From NCBI GenBank assembly GCA_013329055.1, contig DUKY01000009.1, positions 1-58,813 of the forward strand: a stretch of DNA of 58,813 bases, read 5' to 3'. The position numbers were made by a program, and so were the translations under genes. The notes under the pieces were generated by a model. That model did no database searches, was not told the origin of the DNA, and saw only the letters and a list, made by a program, of their open reading frames with translations. This document shows positions 23,509 through 31,483 of the stretch, piece by piece. The DNA is from Nanobdellota archaeon. GTDB lineage: Archaea > Nanobdellota > Nanobdellia > Pacearchaeales > GW2011-AR1. Each line of letters starts with the position of its first letter. The first letter of the stretch is position 1.

Positions 23509-24086
23509 AATTAGAAACTGAACGATTAATTTTGAGGGAAGTTAAACTTAGTGATGTAAAAGAGATTACTAAAAAAGTTAATACTTTAGATGTTTCAAGA
23601 TATTTAGGTGTAGTTCCTTATCCCTATTCAATTAAGGATGCAAAATGGTTTATTAATAAGTGTTTGAAAGATGCTAAGAAAGAGAATCGTGAAAGTTATG
23701 AGTTAGCAATAGAGTTAAAATCAGAGAATAAAATAATTGGAGTTATTAGTTTAACTAAAGTAAGTGATTTTCATAAAACTGCTACTTTGGGTTATTGGTT
23801 GGCAAAAGATTATTGGAGAAATGGAATAATGAAAGAAGCTTGCATAGAAATAATTAATTTTGGATTTAATAAATTAAAATTAAGAAGATTAAACGTAAAA
23901 ATATATGTGGTGAATATCCCTTCAAATTCTTTCATTAAAAAACTTGGTTTTAATTATGAGGGGACTATGATTAAATCATATAAAGTTAAATCTACTGGGA
24001 AGATTCACGATGAAAATATTTATGGTTTATTAAAAGAGGATTGGCTTAAACATAAAAATAGATTATTAAAGGAAATGCAAAAATGA
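23505..24086 (+). CDS. GNAT acetyltransferase (RimJ/RimL type)
   Basis: N-acetyltransferase with the RimJ/RimL look: LETERLILREVKLSDVKEI at the start, GYWLAKDYWRNGIMKEACIEIINFGFNKL (acetyl-CoA loop region) and NIPSNSFIKKLGFNYEGTM at the end. 193 aa. It overlaps aldolase and TPI by four bases each side (ATGA), so it is made together with them, although no enzyme link to glycolysis is obvious. It may acetylate a protein N-terminus or an amine; the substrate is unknown. Confidence 0.85.
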   Translation: MKLETERLILREVKLSDVKEITKKVNTLDVSRYLGVVPYPYSIKDAKWFINKCLKDAKKENRESYELAIELKSENKIIGVISLTKVSDFHKTATLGYWLAKDYWRNGIMKEACIEIINFGFNKLKLRRLNVKIYVVNIPSNSFIKKLGFNYEGTMIKSYKVKSTGKIHDENIYGLLKEDWLKHKNRLLKEMQK

Positions 24087-24712
24087 AACCAATAATTATA
24101 ATTAATTTAAAAACTTATAAACAGGGAAAAAAAGTTTTAGAACTTGCAAAAATTATCGAAAAAGTTAATAAGAAAATAATTGTTGGTGCTCAACCTGAAG
24201 ATGTTGCGATTCTTTCAAAGAAAACAAATTTGTCAATTTATAGTCAGCATGTTGATTATCAGGAACCTGGTAGAAATACCGGATTTATTTTGCCAGAGGG
24301 TATAAAGGCTGTTGGTGCAAAAGGTGTTTTTTTAAACCATAGTGAACATAGGCTTGATTTTAAAATAATTAAAAAAACGGTTTTGCATTGCAAGAAAGTA
24401 AAATTAAAAGTTGCAATTTTTGCTAAGGATTTAAGGCAAGCTAAAAAGATTAAGGAGTTAAAACCTGATTTTTTAATTATTGAACCTCCGGAATTGGTTG
24501 CAGGTGAAATTTCTGTAAGTAAAGCAAAACCTGAATTAATTAAAAAGATTGGGCGTGAATTAAAATATCCTTTTATTGTTGGTGCTGGAATAAAAACAAA
24601 TGATGATTTGAAGATTGCGATGAAACTTGGTGCAAGGGGTATTGCTGTTAGTTCTGCAATCACACAAGCCCGTAATCCTGAAAAGAGTTTAAGGGAGATG
24701 GTTGGGAAATAA
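24083..24712 (+). CDS. tpiA: Triosephosphate isomerase (archaeal type)
   Basis: Interconverts glyceraldehyde 3-phosphate and dihydroxyacetone phosphate. The short archaeal form (209 aa) is evident: INLKTYKQG with the substrate lysine, QHVDYQEPGRNTGF, the catalytic His in LNHSEHRL, the catalytic Glu in IEPPELVAG, and the phosphate loop VGAGIKTNDD with ARGIAVSSAI. It is the last gene of the operon that begins at 21623 and is followed by a structured repeat mosaic toward a convergent transporter gene. Confidence 0.94.
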   Translation: MKPIIIINLKTYKQGKKVLELAKIIEKVNKKIIVGAQPEDVAILSKKTNLSIYSQHVDYQEPGRNTGFILPEGIKAVGAKGVFLNHSEHRLDFKIIKKTVLHCKKVKLKVAIFAKDLRQAKKIKELKPDFLIIEPPELVAGEISVSKAKPELIKKIGRELKYPFIVGAGIKTNDDLKIAMKLGARGIAVSSAITQARNPEKSLREMVGK

Positions 24713-24729
24713 TTTTAATGTTTTATTTT

Positions 24730-25190
24730 TTCTTTCTCATAACCTCGCACGAAACTTTAATGATGAAAAAAGCATACAAAGATTTTAACAAATCCCCTTT
24801 TAATCTTGAATTTTTCCCACATCCCCCAAATTATTCCTAAAGTAATAATTTGCCTTTAAGCAGTTAAAATCTTATTATTAAACACACTTTTTTATTTTTT
24901 ACTTGCATTTAAGCCCCTTCTCGTAACCTCGCACGAAACTTTGTGGATTATTGTTTCTACCACGAAGTTATTCTACTCCTAACCTGTGAAAACTTGCTTT
25001 AAATCAAGAAAAAATTTTGATTTATTGGCAATTTTCAAAGTTACTCGCCCCCATCATTATTAAAATAATAATTTGCCTTTAAGCTATAGAGAATTATAAA
25101 ATAATTCTCTAACAAGTAAACTAAACAAACGTTAATATCAATTAGTTTACTTTGTTAAAATCTTAATTATTAAAAAATAATTTTTATCTT
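24730..25190 (+). repeat. Structured repeat mosaic 3 (modules B, E, F, D, C)
   Basis: Module B (24764-24893) is a hybrid: its left outer arm reads GCATACA but its right arm AACACAC, so the outer stem cannot pair, while the inner stem can. Module E (24923-24970) pairs GTAACCTCG..GAAAC with GTTTC..CACGAAGTTA. Module F (about 24978-25035) has AAATCAA/TTGATTT. Near the end, module D (25089-25109, GAGAATTAT/ATAATTCTC) and module C (25115-25151, AGTAAACTAA/TTAGTTTACT) sit between GCCTTTAAGC and GTTAAAATC. No gene is seen. Confidence 0.8.
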
Positions 25191-25212
25191 GAAGTATTTA
25201 TCACTTTAAATC

Positions 25213-26427
25213 CTAATTATTAAAAACTTTTTTTGGAGTCTTTTTTAAATGTTTTAATCCTTTGATTATTACAAATAAAACTATTATTAAAATGAAAATT
25301 ATAATCATATATGATTTATCTAATCCTATCAAATCAGATGATAATCCAAATAAAGCTGGTCCGATGATTGCTCCTAATGCTGCGACTCCGTTTAATGAGC
25401 CATCTATTTCTCCAAGGTGAGTTCTGTCTGCAAATCTTGCGAGCATACCTCTGTTTGTTAAGGATAATAGTTCGAATATCGTACTTGCAAGAAAGACTAT
25501 TAATAACATTATAAAATAATTTTTTATAACAATTATGCCGATGAAAATTAAAATGATTGAGCAGAAACTAAAAATATAAATTCTTTCTCTTTTTTTATCT
25601 GCAATTTTACCAAGATATTTTCCAAATAATGCCGGGGTTGCATATACTAATGCAAACATTGCTGAACTGACTAAACTATTTCCGTCGATATAATAAGAAA
25701 TTGGAACAAAGAAGTAGATTGATGAACTAATTATTCCGATTATGAATGCTAAAAATAAAATAATCTTTAATTCATTATTAAAATTTTTTACATTGTTGAA
25801 TAGTTGTGTATATGTCTCTAAAATTCTTTTTTTATCTTTATTATTTTTTTTCTTTTTTTCTTTTAGTCTTGATAGGATTAAAGCTGAAATAATCGCACAT
25901 GGGGCAATGAAAAATAATAGCCAATGAATTGGTACTGATAAAAACTTTACAAGGCAAAATCCTATTATTACTGACAGAACCCACCAGAATGTTGTTATAA
26001 AATCAAATTTTCCAAACATGCTTGAAATTTTATTTTTCGGAGAATTTCTTATGATGTAAGTTTCTCTTCCAACCTGATCCAGTGAAAATGCCAGTCCATT
26101 TAATCCTCTTGCTATTATTACAAAAATTATTGCTCCTGTTATTCCTGCTAAAAAAAATCCTAAGCCAATTAACACATATATCATTAGTCCTGCAATAATC
26201 ATGTATTTGATTTTGATATTATCTGCTAGATATCCCGCGAGTGGTATTGATAAGAAAAAAACAATGTTGAATACTGAAGTTAATAATCCTGTTTCTAGAA
26301 AGTTTGCAGAGAACATAAATAGAAAAAGCGGAATAAATGCTTCTCCAAGTCCCCAGCCAATCCATCTAATTGATGTTGCTAATATTAAAAGTTTTATTCC
26401 TTTTGGGATTTCTTCTTTTTTTGACAT
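25213..26427 (-). CDS. MFS transporter
   Basis: Major facilitator permease with 12 hydrophobic segments over 404 aa and a central charged loop (residues about 185-210, Lys/Asn-rich). Family features include an early GWGLGEAFIPLFL, LAGYLADNIKIKY (the loop 2-3 signature GxLaDr-like) and FGKYLGKIADKKRER at the matching place in the second half. The substrate cannot be told; the location next to sugar genes hints at a sugar or metabolite, weakly. The start is the ATG at 26425-26427, divergent from hypA. Confidence 0.85.
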   Translation of the reverse strand: MSKKEEIPKGIKLLILATSIRWIGWGLGEAFIPLFLFMFSANFLETGLLTSVFNIVFFLSIPLAGYLADNIKIKYMIIAGLMIYVLIGLGFFLAGITGAIIFVIIARGLNGLAFSLDQVGRETYIIRNSPKNKISSMFGKFDFITTFWWVLSVIIGFCLVKFLSVPIHWLLFFIAPCAIISALILSRLKEKKKKNNKDKKRILETYTQLFNNVKNFNNELKIILFLAFIIGIISSSIYFFVPISYYIDGNSLVSSAMFALVYATPALFGKYLGKIADKKRERIYIFSFCSIILIFIGIIVIKNYFIMLLIVFLASTIFELLSLTNRGMLARFADRTHLGEIDGSLNGVAALGAIIGPALFGLSSDLIGLDKSYMIIIFILIIVLFVIIKGLKHLKKTPKKVFNN

Positions 26428-26504
26428 CTATTAAGATATAAAGATGAATTTAAATGATTTTCTTATTTAATAAAAATTATAAATCTCTATTATCTTCTCT
26501 TCAA

Positions 26505-26825
26505 ATGCATGAGCATTCTTTTATTGAAGCGATTTTAAGTAATATTGAAAATAGAGAAAATGTTTCTAAAATTACTATTGAGGTTGGTGAGTTGGTTGGA
26601 ATTGATGCTAATCATTTAGGTGAACATATAATTGAGAAAACCGGTTGGGATGTAAGTGTATCTGAAAAAAAATCTAAAGTAAAATGTGAATGTGGTTATA
26701 ATGGAGAAGCAAAAATCTTACAACGTTTGCATGATATGGTTATTTTTGAATGTCCTAATTGCGGAAATGCTCCTGAAATTTTACAGGGAAAGGATATAAA
26801 AATAATCAATGTAACTTATAAATAA
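26505..26825 (+). CDS. hypA: Hydrogenase nickel incorporation protein HypA
   Basis: Nickel-binding chaperone for NiFe hydrogenase maturation. The start is set at ATG 26505 because the protein must begin MHEHS (Met1, His2, Glu3 bind nickel); longer reading from 26454 is not plausible. ITIEVGELVGIDANHL is the first domain; the zinc site is KCECGYNG with FECPNCGN, so its first half is CxC instead of the common CxxC. 106 aa. It lies close to hypC, a maturation protease and the group 3b hydrogenase. hypB, D, E and F are not in the window. Confidence 0.9.
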   Translation: MHEHSFIEAILSNIENRENVSKITIEVGELVGIDANHLGEHIIEKTGWDVSVSEKKSKVKCECGYNGEAKILQRLHDMVIFECPNCGNAPEILQGKDIKIINVTYK

Positions 26826-26845
26826 AAATTTTTTATTTTATTGAT

Positions 26846-27395
26846 AAATTGTTTTCAAGATTTAACTAAAAGGAACCCCTTGGTTCCTTTTGAACTTCCT
26901 CGAAACATTGAAGGGTGATATCTCTAAACTCAAGCCCACACTCGTATCAGGGGCTATCATGAAAACTCGTGTAAACTTTCGGAGCCTTCGTTGATATCAC
27001 ATGGAATCCCTGAATTTTTTTGTTTGAATTTAATGCCCCACTCCTTCTCGTAACTTCGTATTGATGTCAAAAAGCGTATGAAAAATTTTAACGATTCCCC
27101 GTTTTTCTTTGCATGAATTTTAATTCCCACACTCCCCTGCACTTTTGTTCCACAAAAGTTTGCCTTTAAGCTGTTAAAATTTTTATTATTAATACGCTTT
27201 TTTTATCTTTTCTACCATGAAGTTACTCTTTCTCGTAACCTCGCACGAAACTTTTTGGATTGTTTCTACCACGAAGTTACTCGCTTAACCTGTGAAAACT
27301 TGCTTTAAATTAAGAGAAAATTTTGATTCATTGGCAATTTTCAAAATTACTCGCCCTTCATTCACAAAAGTTTGCCTTTGATATTTCATATCGAA
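26846..27395 (+). repeat. Structured repeat mosaic 4 (modules A, B, E, F)
   Basis: A left bracket (ATTGTTTTCAAGATTTAAC, near 26848-26866) is followed by module A (26868-27000) whose third stem is GTGATATC (26915-26922)/GATATCAC (26993-27000), a two-sided change from GTGGCATC/GATGCCAC elsewhere. Module B (27069-27204) has outer stem GCGTAT/ATACGC and hairpin ACTTTTGT/ACAAAAGT. Modules E and F follow, ending in GTTTGCCTTTGA. It lies between hypA and hypC; no gene is seen. Confidence 0.8.
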
Positions 27396-27428
27396 AATCA
27401 ATTAAAGTATCATTTATATTTATTCTAT

Positions 27429-27635
27429 ATGTGTTTAGCAATTCCCGGAAAAATTATTGAAATAAAAGAAGATGGTAGTTGTATTGTTGATTATGAAGTA
27501 GAAAAGCGTGAAGCTAAAATTTTTACAGATGATATTGGTCTAGGTGATTATGTTATTGTGTCAAATAAAATTGTTGTTTTGAAAGTGCCTTTAAATCAGG
27601 TTAAAGATTACTTGAAAATGATAAAGGGGGATTAA
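27429..27635 (+). CDS. hypC: Hydrogenase maturation chaperone HypC
   Basis: Small beta-barrel chaperone that carries the Fe(CN)2CO unit to the large subunit. The invariant N-terminus MCLAIPGKI sets the start at ATG 27429, with Cys2 as the functional residue. Strands IVDYEVEKREAKIFTDD and GLGDYVIVSNKIVVLKVP fit the family. 68 aa is usual. It is followed two bases later by an unknown gene with its own ribosome site, so the two are co-transcribed. Confidence 0.93.
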   Translation: MCLAIPGKIIEIKEDGSCIVDYEVEKREAKIFTDDIGLGDYVIVSNKIVVLKVPLNQVKDYLKMIKGD

Positions 27636-27636
27636 A

Positions 27637-28113
27637 ATGGTTCCTGAAGAATTTTTTTTAAAATATGCTTTTCCGTGTGCTCATGTTCTTTTAGAAACCG
27701 GAGTTATAAATGAAAAAAGATATAAGGAATTAGAAGATTGTGCAAAAACCGGAAATTTTTTGTCTAGAGAAGTTATTGAAAATTCTTTCCCTGCTGCTTT
27801 TAGGAGGATAAAAATTTTGGCTGAAAATATGAAAAAGGATTATTGGGATATTGAGGTTATGAAAGAATACTGGTATAATTATCATAATAAAATTATTGAT
27901 GAAGGTGAAGGAAACTATGGTTTGGCTCCTGAATTTTTTCGTGATTTTTGTAAAGTGCATATTGCGAAGGTAAAAAAAATTCTTCCGGAAGAATTTTTAC
28001 TTGTTGAATATGACGATAAAAAAAGACCTGTTTCTAGAGTATATGTTCCTGAAGCAAAAGTTGGAGATAAAGTTAGAATTCATCATGCTTATGCAATTGA
28101 GATGGTTGATTAA
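27637..28113 (+). CDS. Unknown protein coupled to hypC, HypC-like tail
   Basis: Unrecognised protein of 158 aa. The first 110 residues are helical with FPCAHVLLETG, YWYNYHN and FCKVHIAKVKK, whose Cys and His residues could bind a metal. The last 40 residues (LLVEYDDKKRPVSRVYVP, then VGDKVRIHHAYAIEMVD) read like the final strands of HypC (VGDYVxVHxGxAIxxID, recalled). AAAGGGGGA lies ten bases before the ATG, which is one base behind the hypC stop. A role in NiFe maturation is inferred from position and this partial likeness. It meets the DMT gene tail to tail with a four-base overlap. Confidence 0.6.
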   Translation: MVPEEFFLKYAFPCAHVLLETGVINEKRYKELEDCAKTGNFLSREVIENSFPAAFRRIKILAENMKKDYWDIEVMKEYWYNYHNKIIDEGEGNYGLAPEFFRDFCKVHIAKVKKILPEEFLLVEYDDKKRPVSRVYVPEAKVGDKVRIHHAYAIEMVD

Positions 28114-29018
28114 ACTTCTTTGATTCTTTTTTCACTTTTAGTTGAAATTATTAAGTATGCTCCAATTAATATTATTGTTGAGCCAATTAATTGTATTGTT
28201 GAAACTTGTTCATTAAGCCATAAAATTCCAAGTATTAGTGAAATTACCGGGGATAATAGAAGGATGGTTGAGGCTTTTGATAAATTAATATATTTAAGAC
28301 CCCAATACCATGTTAAAACATATAAGAACAAAAGGAATCCTGAAACTCCAATGTAAATTAATTGCTGAGATGTTAATGATAAAATTAAATTAATTTTTCC
28401 TGTTAATATTATTATTCCAAATAAAAATAATGAACCGAAAAACATTCTTGAAAAAGTTACAACCCAATTGCTTTCTTTATTAAGCATTGCTTTTTTTGAG
28501 ATGACATTTTCAACTGCCCAAAGTATTGTTGCTGATAATACCAAAAAATCTCCGATTTTTATTTCATTTGAAATTTTTGTTAATTCCATTAAGACTAAAC
28601 CAAATAACATTATTCCCATTGCTATTAATTGTTTTTTTGTTATTTTTTCTTTGAGAAAAATAAATGCTAAAATTGTTGCATAAATTGGTAATGTTTTATG
28701 TAAAAATGCTGCTCTTCCTCCAAGTGTCATGCTTAAGCCTGAAAAGAATAACCAAAATGCAAGCCCTCCTCCAATAATTCCTATTAATAAAAGGATACTC
28801 CATGAAGTTTTTTTGAATTTTTCTTTATGTTTTTGTGAAAAATAAAAAGATATTGCAAAAAATATTAAACCTATAAAAAATGCTCGCAATGCTGTGAATA
28901 ATAAAGGGTCAATACTTACTACAAAAAATTTATTTGCGATAATTGAAAATCCCGAGATAATTGCTGTTAATAATATTAATATTGTTCCAAATAACTCTTT
29001 TTTTCCCACTTCTTTCAT
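28110..29018 (-). CDS. EamA/DMT-family transporter
   Basis: Drug/metabolite transporter with ten hydrophobic segments in two EamA repeats (about 8-140 and 155-295 of 302 aa). Typical features are FTALRAFFIGLIFF, PIYATILAFIFLKEKITKKQLIAM closing the first repeat, and SPVISLILGILWLNEQVSTIQLIGSTIILIGAYL closing the second. It is probably an exporter of a small metabolite; the substrate is unknown. It is convergent with the gene behind hypC. Confidence 0.88.
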   Translation of the reverse strand: MKEVGKKELFGTILILLTAIISGFSIIANKFFVVSIDPLLFTALRAFFIGLIFFAISFYFSQKHKEKFKKTSWSILLLIGIIGGGLAFWLFFSGLSMTLGGRAAFLHKTLPIYATILAFIFLKEKITKKQLIAMGIMLFGLVLMELTKISNEIKIGDFLVLSATILWAVENVISKKAMLNKESNWVVTFSRMFFGSLFLFGIIILTGKINLILSLTSQQLIYIGVSGFLLFLYVLTWYWGLKYINLSKASTILLLSPVISLILGILWLNEQVSTIQLIGSTIILIGAYLIISTKSEKRIKEV

Positions 29019-29069
29019 TATTAATTCAAATCAAAAATCTTTTTATATCTTTTCTAATTAATACTTTAT

Positions 29070-29420
29070 ATGGTTAAAATTTTATGCTTGGGTAATGAAT
29101 TTATTGAAGATGATTATTTAGCAAAAAAAATTGGTGAGTTGTTAAAAGAAAAGTATGATGTAATTAATGTTAATGATAGTTTTCAGTTAATAAGTTTACT
29201 AAATGAAAATGAAGATTTAATTATTTTAGATGTTGTTCAGGGTTTAAGTGGGGTAAAATTAATTAGTGTTGATGATTTACGAAGTGATTCAATATTAAGT
29301 GCTCATGATTTTGATGCGGGATTTGTATTTAAATTAATTGATAAACCTGTTAAGATTATTGGAATTCCAATGAATGGGAATGTTAAGGAGATTTGTAAAA
29401 AGGTTGAGGGGATGATTTAA
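29070..29420 (+). CDS. Hydrogenase maturation endopeptidase (HycI-like)
   Basis: Nickel-dependent protease that trims the C-terminus of a NiFe hydrogenase large subunit. The sequence has ILCLGNEFIEDDYLAKKIGE (nickel-binding Glu/Asp loop), LIILDVVQG with the second acidic ligand, and SAHDFDAGFVFKL with the His ligand. 116 aa makes it a short family member. The likely target is the large subunit encoded at 31484-32761, which keeps seven residues after its last CxxCxxH motif. Confidence 0.85.
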   Translation: MVKILCLGNEFIEDDYLAKKIGELLKEKYDVINVNDSFQLISLLNENEDLIILDVVQGLSGVKLISVDDLRSDSILSAHDFDAGFVFKLIDKPVKIIGIPMNGNVKEICKKVEGMI

Positions 29421-29444
29421 AAAATGGAAATAATTGATTTTTTA

Positions 29445-29472
29445 AAAAAGTAGATTTAAATAATCTCTTTGA
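29445..29472. repeat. 28-base direct repeat, left copy
   Basis: This 28-base stretch (core GTAGATTTAAATAATCTC) is repeated without mismatch at 30692-30719. The copies bracket the HEPN/MNT gene pair. The right copy holds the TATA box of the following gene, so the pair looks inserted with duplication of a promoter segment. Confidence 0.85.
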
Positions 29473-29483
29473 ATTTATTTAGT

Positions 29484-29521
29484 TTGCCAAAAAATGGCAA
29501 TAACTTGCCAAAAAATGGCAA
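29484..29521. promoter_or_regulatory. Two palindromic operators before the HEPN/MNT pair
   Basis: TTGCCAAAAAATGGCAA occurs at 29484-29500 and again at 29505-29521. The two start sites are 21 bases apart, or two helical turns. They sit just upstream of the probable TATA box (CTTAAATA, about 29525) of the nucleotidyltransferase gene. The winged-helix start of that protein is an obvious candidate binder, giving autoregulation. Confidence 0.65.
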
Positions 29522-29552
29522 AGCTTAAATAATCTTTTTTTGTAATTATTTT

Positions 29553-30125
29553 ATGAAAGCAGAAGAAAAAATTTATGAAGCATATTTAAAATTAAAGTTT
29601 GATAGATTGTATTTTAATCAGTTAAAGGAATTTACTCAATTATCAAATAGTTCGTTGCAAAATGCTTTGAATAAATTTGTAAAAAACGATATTTTAATCC
29701 AAGAAAAAACTAAATCAAATACTTTTTATAAAATAAAAAATAAAAAACTTTTTGCTATAAAATTTTCTGAAATAGCAATACGACAATTCAATGATTTAAA
29801 TCTTGGGGTGAAAATTCCTTTAAGAAACTTTTTAAAAGATATTGCAAAAGAAATTTATACAATAGTTTTATTTGGTTCTGCTTCAAAAAAAGAAGAGCAA
29901 AAAAACAGTGATATTGATTTGTTAATAATTGTTGATAAAAAAATGAATTTAATGGAGAACAAAAAAAAAGCAGAAATAATCTCAAAGTATCCTTTTTCAA
30001 TCTTTCAAGCAACAATTAGTCAATTTATTGAAAATAAGGATGATATTATTATTCAAGCAAGAAAAACTGGTTTTCCAATTTACAAAGAACAAAATTTTTA
30101 CGAGGGAATATTAGATGGATATTGA
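29553..30125 (+). CDS. MNT nucleotidyltransferase with N-terminal winged helix (antitoxin)
   Basis: Likely antitoxin of an HEPN/MNT pair. Residues 1-70 look like a winged helix (LKFDRLYFNQLKEFTQLSNSSLQNALNKFV). Residues 90-190 are a minimal nucleotidyltransferase with TIVLFGSASKKEE and NSDIDLLIIV, the GSx and DxD parts of the catalytic site, although the usual Arg of GSxARG is Lys-rich here. Such proteins modify the HEPN toxin with AMP units. The gene overlaps the HEPN gene by 11 bases; twin palindromes precede it. Confidence 0.8.
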   Translation: MKAEEKIYEAYLKLKFDRLYFNQLKEFTQLSNSSLQNALNKFVKNDILIQEKTKSNTFYKIKNKKLFAIKFSEIAIRQFNDLNLGVKIPLRNFLKDIAKEIYTIVLFGSASKKEEQKNSDIDLLIIVDKKMNLMENKKKAEIISKYPFSIFQATISQFIENKDDIIIQARKTGFPIYKEQNFYEGILDGY

Positions 30126-30615
30126 GCGATTATTTAATGATAGGAAGTATTTGGAAAATGAAATAATCTTTTTTATAAGAAAAAAGCATATTAGGAGTAT
30201 TTCAAAAAATAAGGAATTAGTAATTTCTCATCTCAAAAAAGCAAAGCATAACTTTGAATTTTATAAATTGAATAAAAAATATTCAAAATTTAATGACTGG
30301 CTTATTGTAACTTTATATTATGTACTTTATCATTCAGCATTAGCATTAATAACAAACAAAGAATTTTCTTCTAAAAATCATTATGCTACTATACTTCTTC
30401 TTATAAAAGAATATTCTTTGACAAAAGATGAAATAAAATTATTAAATGACTTATCTATAAATAAAGATGATGCAGAATTTTACACCCAATTAAAAGAGGA
30501 TCGGCATGAAGCAAGTTATACTACAAATATTAAGTTTAATCAAGAAATAATAAATGATTATGAAGATAAAGTTTTAGATTTTATAAATAAAACAGAAGAA
30601 TTGATTTCTCTTTGA
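30115..30615 (+). CDS. HEPN-domain protein (toxin)
   Basis: Likely RNase toxin partner of the gene before it. Helical throughout, with the HEPN opening HLKKAKHNFEFYKLNKKYSKF, NDWLIVTLYYVLYHSALAL, and near the end DRHEASYTT, which fits a form of the R-x4-6-H catalytic motif, though the spacing is not classical. 166 aa. The ATG overlaps the upstream gene, and the direct repeat copy at 30692 follows. Toxin activity is inferred from family and pairing. Confidence 0.75.
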   Translation: MDIERLFNDRKYLENEIIFFIRKKHIRSISKNKELVISHLKKAKHNFEFYKLNKKYSKFNDWLIVTLYYVLYHSALALITNKEFSSKNHYATILLLIKEYSLTKDEIKLLNDLSINKDDAEFYTQLKEDRHEASYTTNIKFNQEIINDYEDKVLDFINKTEELISL

Positions 30616-30691
30616 AAAATATAATTGGTTAGAAACATTTTAATGAATATTCTCTATTTAAAGAGAGAGTTAAAAAGAATTTTATTGATTT

Positions 30692-30719
30692 AAAAAGTAG
30701 ATTTAAATAATCTCTTTGA
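30692..30719. repeat. 28-base direct repeat, right copy
   Basis: Exact copy of 29445-29472. It contains TTTAAATA about 28 bases before the ATG at 30732 and therefore probably serves as promoter of the membrane protein gene. Confidence 0.85.
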
Positions 30720-30731
30720 TTTTATATTTAT

Positions 30732-31208
30732 ATGAAGAAAAATAAAATAAATTTAAATTATGCCGGATTATTTGCTTTTTCTATATTATTAATTATTGGA
30801 TTTATTTCTCCAATTTATTATTATACTTTTTTAAGTAAAGATGCTTTGACTTCTACGGCTACTTGGTTTGATATTGTGTTAGATATTTTTAGTTCAAAAA
30901 ATTTAACTTATGTTGATTTTAATAATATTTTTTATTTAATGTTTTTTTGTTTTTTTATTACTTTAATTTTATATTTTTTAAGCGGGTTTTTTATAATTGA
31001 AGAGAGATGGGCAAAATATGCATCAATTATGACTTTTGTTTATTTTATTCTTGGAATGTTATATGTTGCTTTATTTAATCAGAATGCTCCTAAATTATTT
31101 GGGTTTGAACTTTCACATTTGTATATTGGAGTTGGAATTTGGGTAGTTCCGATAGTTGGTATTATTTATTTGATGTTTTACAAAAAGATTAATGAACTAT
31201 TTGTATAG
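30732..31208 (+). CDS. Four-segment membrane protein of unknown function
   Basis: Unrecognised integral membrane protein of 158 aa with four hydrophobic segments (about 12-30, 68-86, 95-115 and 130-150). A polar loop after the first segment (SKDALTSTATWFD) and a basic C-terminus suggest both ends inside the cell. The start ATG lies about 28 bases behind TTTAAATA in the right direct repeat. Next to hydrogenase genes, but no link can be shown. Confidence 0.65.
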   Translation: MKKNKINLNYAGLFAFSILLIIGFISPIYYYTFLSKDALTSTATWFDIVLDIFSSKNLTYVDFNNIFYLMFFCFFITLILYFLSGFFIIEERWAKYASIMTFVYFILGMLYVALFNQNAPKLFGFELSHLYIGVGIWVVPIVGIIYLMFYKKINELFV

Positions 31209-31213
31209 TTAAT

Positions 31214-31466
31214 AAAAAAGTGTGTAAAAGATTTTAACGATTCCCTGATTTTTTTTTGCTTGAAAAATTGTTTTTAAGATTTAACAATTCCCCTGAATTT
31301 TTTAATTTGAATTGAATGCCCCACTCTCCCCAAATCATTAATAATGATTTGCCTTTTAGCCGTTAAATCTTAATTGTTAAAACAATTTTTATCCTCTTTT
31401 TAATCTTGAATTTTTCCCCTATTTTCATAACCTCGTACGAGATTTTGTGGATGTAAAAAAGCGTAT
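31214..31466 (+). repeat. Structured repeat mosaic 5 (one copy inside another)
   Basis: A left half of module B (AAAAAAGTGTGT, 31215 on, then GATTTTAACGATTCCC) is interrupted by a complete copy at 31263-31390. The complete copy has stem AAAAATTGTTTT/AAAACAATTTTT, inner stem AAGATTTAAC/GTTAAATCTT and hairpin AAATCATTA/TAATGATTT, then GCCTTTTAGC. Behind it follow TTAATCTTGAATTTTTCCC and part of module E. It lies between convergent genes. Confidence 0.8.
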
Positions 31467-31483
31467 GATTTCTTATTTAAAAT

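Noticed and set aside
26957-27142. Open frame inside structured mosaic 4 (and a similar one at 37205-37426)
   Set aside because: The frame follows the hairpin modules, not codon use; both proteins come from the same repeat read antisense.
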